In this document: in pieces, positions 61,201-64,000 of the stretch
How positions within the stretch are numbered: position 1 is the first letter of the stretch
Layout: every line of letters starts with the position of its first letter
Origin: Desulfobulbaceae bacterium BRH_c16a
GTDB lineage: Bacteria; Desulfobacterota; Desulfobulbia; Desulfobulbales; Desulfocapsaceae
NCBI GenBank assembly: GCA_000961725.1
Contig: LADS01000049.1
Location: forward strand, 62,001 to 126,000
Reading direction: 5' to 3'
DNA: 64,000 bases
The notes under the pieces: generated by a model
Told to the model about the DNA's origin: nothing
What the model saw: only the letters and a program-made list of their open reading frames with translations
The model's database searches: none
Program-made: the position numbers and the translations under genes

Positions 61201-62470
61201 TCATTAACCCAAAAAGTTCGCGAACGACGGTAATTTTAAGGTCGCTGTTATCTCGTCCGGCGCATGATTCACTTTTCAAGTACATTAAAGGGTCGTGGAG
61301 AATTTTGGCAATGATGGCAGCAACCATTCTTTCCATATTTTTCTGCTCGTCCTCACTCAAGTCATGCATCCGGGCAAGAGTCCTGCTGAGTTCGACCTGG
61401 CTTATCCCTTCAAATTTATTCTTCAGTGCCAGAATAGTCGGGGTAACCGCCACTCCTTGATACCATTTATGAAATTTAAGAGTTTCCTCATCGACTATAC
61501 GCGCTGCTTTCACCGCTTCCCGGTCGCGATCCGATTTGTTGATCTCAACAACATTGCTCAAGTCGTCAATGTCGTAGAGATACACGTTGCCAATCTCGAT
61601 AAGTCTGGGATCTAAATCACGAGGCACGGCAATATCGATAAAAAAAAGTGGCCTGTTCATTCTTGCCCGCATCACCGATTTGACTTGATCCTTGTGGAGA
61701 ATAATCTCGGTCGCCCCGGTTGAACTGATAATGATATCGACATGCTCGAGCTGCTGAATCAGTTCTTCAATGGAAACGGCCTGGCCCCCGAAGCGCTTTG
61801 CCAGATCAACAGCGCGAGCGAGAGTACGGTTGGCAACGATCACTCCGCCGACCCCCTGCCCGACCAGATGTTCGGCGGCGAGTTCAGCCATCTCCCCTGC
61901 CCCTACCAGCAGGACTTTCTTGTCTTTGAGGTTGCCGAATATCTTCTTGGCCAACTGTACTGCAGCGTAGCTGATGGATACGGCGGAGGAACCGATGGCA
62001 GTTTCAGTGCGAACTCTTTTGGCAACGGAAAAGGATTTATGGAGCAGTTTATTCAGCAGGGGGCCGGTACAACCGAAATGGGAAGCATGACGATAGGCCT
62101 CCTTCAGCTGGCCGAGAATCTGAGCCTCGCCGACCACCATCGAATCAAGACTGGCGGCAACCATAAACAGGTGGCGAACTGCTGCCTGGCCGGCAAACAT
62201 ATATAAATAACGATGCCGCTCCTCACGGTCAACCCTGCCACCGAACAGAAAATCGATTACTTGTTCCTCAACGACGACCTCAGGATCGACAACGAGCAGC
62301 AATTCAACGCGGTTGCAGGTAGAAAGCAGATAGTATTCGCGCAGACCGGAAATTTTTTTCAGCGCCGTGAGTGGTTCCTGGTAGCCGTTGGCCAGTGCAA
62401 TTCTTTCACGTATTTCAACCGGGGTGGTTTTATGATTCACTCCCAGCAAAAGTATCTTTTCACCCGGCAT
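61181..62470 (-). CDS. hemA: Glutamyl-tRNA reductase, 429 aa
   Basis: First step of C5 tetrapyrrole synthesis. LLLGVNHKTTPVEIRERIAL, catalytic cysteine C52 in LLSTCNRVELLLV, GEAQILGQLKEAYRHA, NADPH-binding VLLVGAGEMAELAAEHLV and IDIAVPRDLDPRLIEIGNVY are seen. Standard length. It overlaps the upstream CcsA-type gene by 11 bases. It serves both heme (DsrJ, DsrM) and siroheme. Confidence 0.97.
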   Translation of the reverse strand: MPGEKILLLGVNHKTTPVEIRERIALANGYQEPLTALKKISGLREYYLLSTCNRVELLLVVDPEVVVEEQVIDFLFGGRVDREERHRYLYMFAGQAAVRHLFMVAASLDSMVVGEAQILGQLKEAYRHASHFGCTGPLLNKLLHKSFSVAKRVRTETAIGSSAVSISYAAVQLAKKIFGNLKDKKVLLVGAGEMAELAAEHLVGQGVGGVIVANRTLARAVDLAKRFGGQAVSIEELIQQLEHVDIIISSTGATEIILHKDQVKSVMRARMNRPLFFIDIAVPRDLDPRLIEIGNVYLYDIDDLSNVVEINKSDRDREAVKAARIVDEETLKFHKWYQGVAVTPTILALKNKFEGISQVELSRTLARMHDLSEDEQKNMERMVAAIIAKILHDPLMYLKSESCAGRDNSDLKITVVRELFGLMNGDDER

Positions 62471-63287
62471 AACTGTGAAGTCCTCCCAGCAGATATGTTA
62501 CGCCCCACAGGGTGAAAATGACCGATGCAAAACCTATGATAGCCATCACCGCCGCCTTCTTCCCGCGCCAGCCAACAGTCATACGTTGATGGAGCTGCAC
62601 AAGATAAACGAACCAGGTGATCAGCGACCAGGTCTCTTTCGGGTCCCACTGCCAGTACGTTCCCCAGGCCTGTCTCGCCCAGATGGAGCCGGTCACGATC
62701 CCGAGGGTCAAGAACACAAATCCGGTGGTAAGACAATGACGATTCAATTGATCGAGGGAATCAAGCGAAGGAAACCGTGCAAAAAAATACCCGAATTTCT
62801 TATTCTTCAATTCTCTTTCTAAAAGCAGATACATAAGACCGCCACAGAATGCAAGCGACAGGAAACCGTAGGCAACAAGCGATACTCCGCCATGAATCGG
62901 CAGCCACGCACTCTGCAGGGCCGGCAGCAAGGGAGTAATCTCTTTTGATGAAAAGGATGATATAAAAATGAGACAAAAGATATTGAGAGATGCAAAGGTA
63001 CCAAAATTCTTGACAGTATAGCGCCAGCGAAAAGAAAGGAAAGCCCAGGTTGTAGCCCAGGCGAAAAAAAACACAGCCTCGTGTTGCGAAGTGATCGGCG
63101 TATGACCTGCCTGAACATAGCGCGACACGATATAGGCCGTCTGCAGGATTCCCGATAGTAACAGAGTGATTCTGGCTACTTTCCGGACCTGTTCCTGTTG
63201 ACGGGCGAAATAAACAATATATGCGGCCGCCGCTAAAAAGGTAACTCCGAGGACAGCCGAAAAAAGGAGATCGCTTAATTCTTCCAT
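62460..63287 (-). CDS. CcsA/HemX-type cytochrome c assembly membrane protein, 275 aa
   Basis: About eight membrane segments and the tryptophan-rich heme-handling motif WGTYWQWDPKETWSLITWFV with histidines around it, as in CcsA/ResC; HemX next to hemA looks the same. Family knowledge: heme delivery for cytochrome c maturation (system II), or control of HemA level for HemX. No CcsB/ResB partner is visible. Start ATG 63287 (MEELSDLLF), weak ribosome site. Confidence 0.87.
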   Translation of the reverse strand: MEELSDLLFSAVLGVTFLAAAAYIVYFARQQEQVRKVARITLLLSGILQTAYIVSRYVQAGHTPITSQHEAVFFFAWATTWAFLSFRWRYTVKNFGTFASLNIFCLIFISSFSSKEITPLLPALQSAWLPIHGGVSLVAYGFLSLAFCGGLMYLLLERELKNKKFGYFFARFPSLDSLDQLNRHCLTTGFVFLTLGIVTGSIWARQAWGTYWQWDPKETWSLITWFVYLVQLHQRMTVGWRGKKAAVMAIIGFASVIFTLWGVTYLLGGLHSYAG

Positions 63288-63353
63288 GATGTTGGGTATC
63301 CGAGCATACGGGAATAATTGTAAGAGAGATTCATGTCACCCACAACCTTTTTT

Positions 63354-64000
63354 TCAATATCCTGTTTTGTCGTGCTTTTCAAGAAATTGCCGCATCAATG
63401 CCACCGCGTCTATATCTTCAGGCAATTCGCGCAGAAGCAGCATCTGCAGTTCGAACCACTGAGCCTCAAGGATCAGATCGACAATCCCCAGATGCAATAA
63501 CCGGCGAAACAATTCGGCATGGGCCGCAGGATCATCTATCCTTGAGACCACCTGCTCCCTGACAAGCGAGAGTAAATCGACAACTGCGCCGTATTCCGGC
63601 ACGATTTCTTCTTCCAGTCGCTCCCTGATCTGTTTCGCTAAAGCGGGGCTGCCTCCTCCGGTAGAAATCGTAATCAGCATTTTCCCCCGCCTGAAATGTG
63701 CCGGAACATGGAAATCGCTTCCTTTTGGATCATCGGCACTGTTCAACAGAACGGTTGATTTTTCGGCCTCCTTCATAATCAAGGCCTGCACTGCGCGGTC
63801 ATCCGTCACCGCAAAGGCAAGATAACCACCCTGCAGGTCACCCTCGACATATCCCCTTCTCATCCATTCGATTTTTCTTGATTCCTCAAGTTTTTGCAAT
63901 TCCGGCTCCACCTCCGGGCTGATAACGCGAACCCGGCCGCCGGCCTGCAACAGCCCCTTGACCTTTCGAAGGGCGACCGGTCCGCCGCCTATTACCAGGC
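63354..64000 (-). CDS. Siroheme synthase N-terminal module, 5' end cut by window edge
   Basis: The frame is open to base 64000, where it reads LVIGGGPVALRKVKGLLQAG, the NAD-binding motif of precorrin-2 dehydrogenase/sirohydrochlorin ferrochelatase (Met8p or CysG N-terminal type). Next come YVEGDLQGGYLAFAVTDD, NSADDPKGSDFHVPAHF and ISTGGGSPALAKQIRERLEE, all diagnostic. No uroporphyrinogen methyltransferase domain follows, so it is the single-module form. It makes siroheme for sulfite reductase; its neighbours are heme genes. Only a few N-terminal residues appear missing. Confidence 0.93.
   Translation of the reverse strand, partial: LVIGGGPVALRKVKGLLQAGGRVRVISPEVEPELQKLEESRKIEWMRRGYVEGDLQGGYLAFAVTDDRAVQALIMKEAEKSTVLLNSADDPKGSDFHVPAHFRRGKMLITISTGGGSPALAKQIRERLEEEIVPEYGAVVDLLSLVREQVVSRIDDPAAHAELFRRLLHLGIVDLILEAQWFELQMLLLRELPEDIDAVALMRQFLEKHDKTGY

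Noticed and set aside
1..64000. CRISPR array, prophage, integrase or insertion sequence
   Set aside because: No regularly spaced repeats, transposase, integrase or phage-type proteins were seen; the tRNA ends show no flanking duplications that I could find.

Overview
The window looks like chromosomal DNA of a Gram-negative sulfur-metabolising anaerobe of the Desulfobacterota, probably near the order Desulfobulbales. The main reason is a complete dsrMKJOP set (membrane complex of dissimilatory sulfite reduction). Supporting evidence is a nearby siroheme/heme/cytochrome c maturation cluster, direct-sulfhydrylation genes (metY, cysE, cysK), a full type II secretion operon and lptD. The taxonomic placement is inference from gene content; no rRNA or dsrAB is present. 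No insertion sequence, phage or CRISPR array was seen.

Layout. Bases 1-5191 (minus): a sensor protein cut by the left edge, an ABC-F ATPase, a radical SAM protein and RNase III. A tRNA-Cys with its own promoter and terminator follows, then glycogen phosphorylase (minus). Bases 8002-8899 are a repeat-rich gap with three families of small inverted or tandem repeats. Bases 8900-15659 (plus) form a sulfur amino acid block: a membrane-anchored TPR protein, metY, metX, metW, cysE, cysK and a LysR regulator. An orphan second gspC copy and lon follow on minus.

Bases 19334-33666 (minus) are one long type II secretion operon, transcribed gspF, a delta-60 repeat protein, then gspG-H-I-J-K-L-M-N-C-D-E. 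The delta-60 protein carries a CFI-box-like C-terminal region and is a candidate dedicated cargo. The prepilin peptidase needed by the system lies apart at 50.8 kb. A plausible promoter with two upstream direct repeats sits before gspF.

Bases 34443-36908 hold tRNA-Arg and an RNase E/G with a long charged N-terminal extension; its upstream gap is rich in hairpins. Bases 37888-44360 (plus) carry lptD, a DHH-family protein, lytic transglycosylases mltB and mltA, and a SAM hydroxide adenosyltransferase. Bases 44508-47475 carry three exported proteins resembling the FlgT/LPP20/CsgG class, with no flagellar or curli genes nearby; this is one of the least explained modules here. Bases 47600-50636 (minus) are pyrK-pyrD-aroA, bracketed by related short repeats.

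Bases 52351-58120 (minus) are an RsbRD-N-domain gene followed by dsrMKJOP. Bases 58388-64000 (minus) hold a Tsp/Prc protease, a small uncharacterised protein, hemA, a CcsA/HemX-type membrane protein and a siroheme synthase N-terminal module cut by the right edge.

The strongest leads for something new are the cargo-like gene inside the secretion operon, the secretin with a C-terminal TPR tail, the duplicated GspC with a repeat tail, and the three-gene exported cassette.
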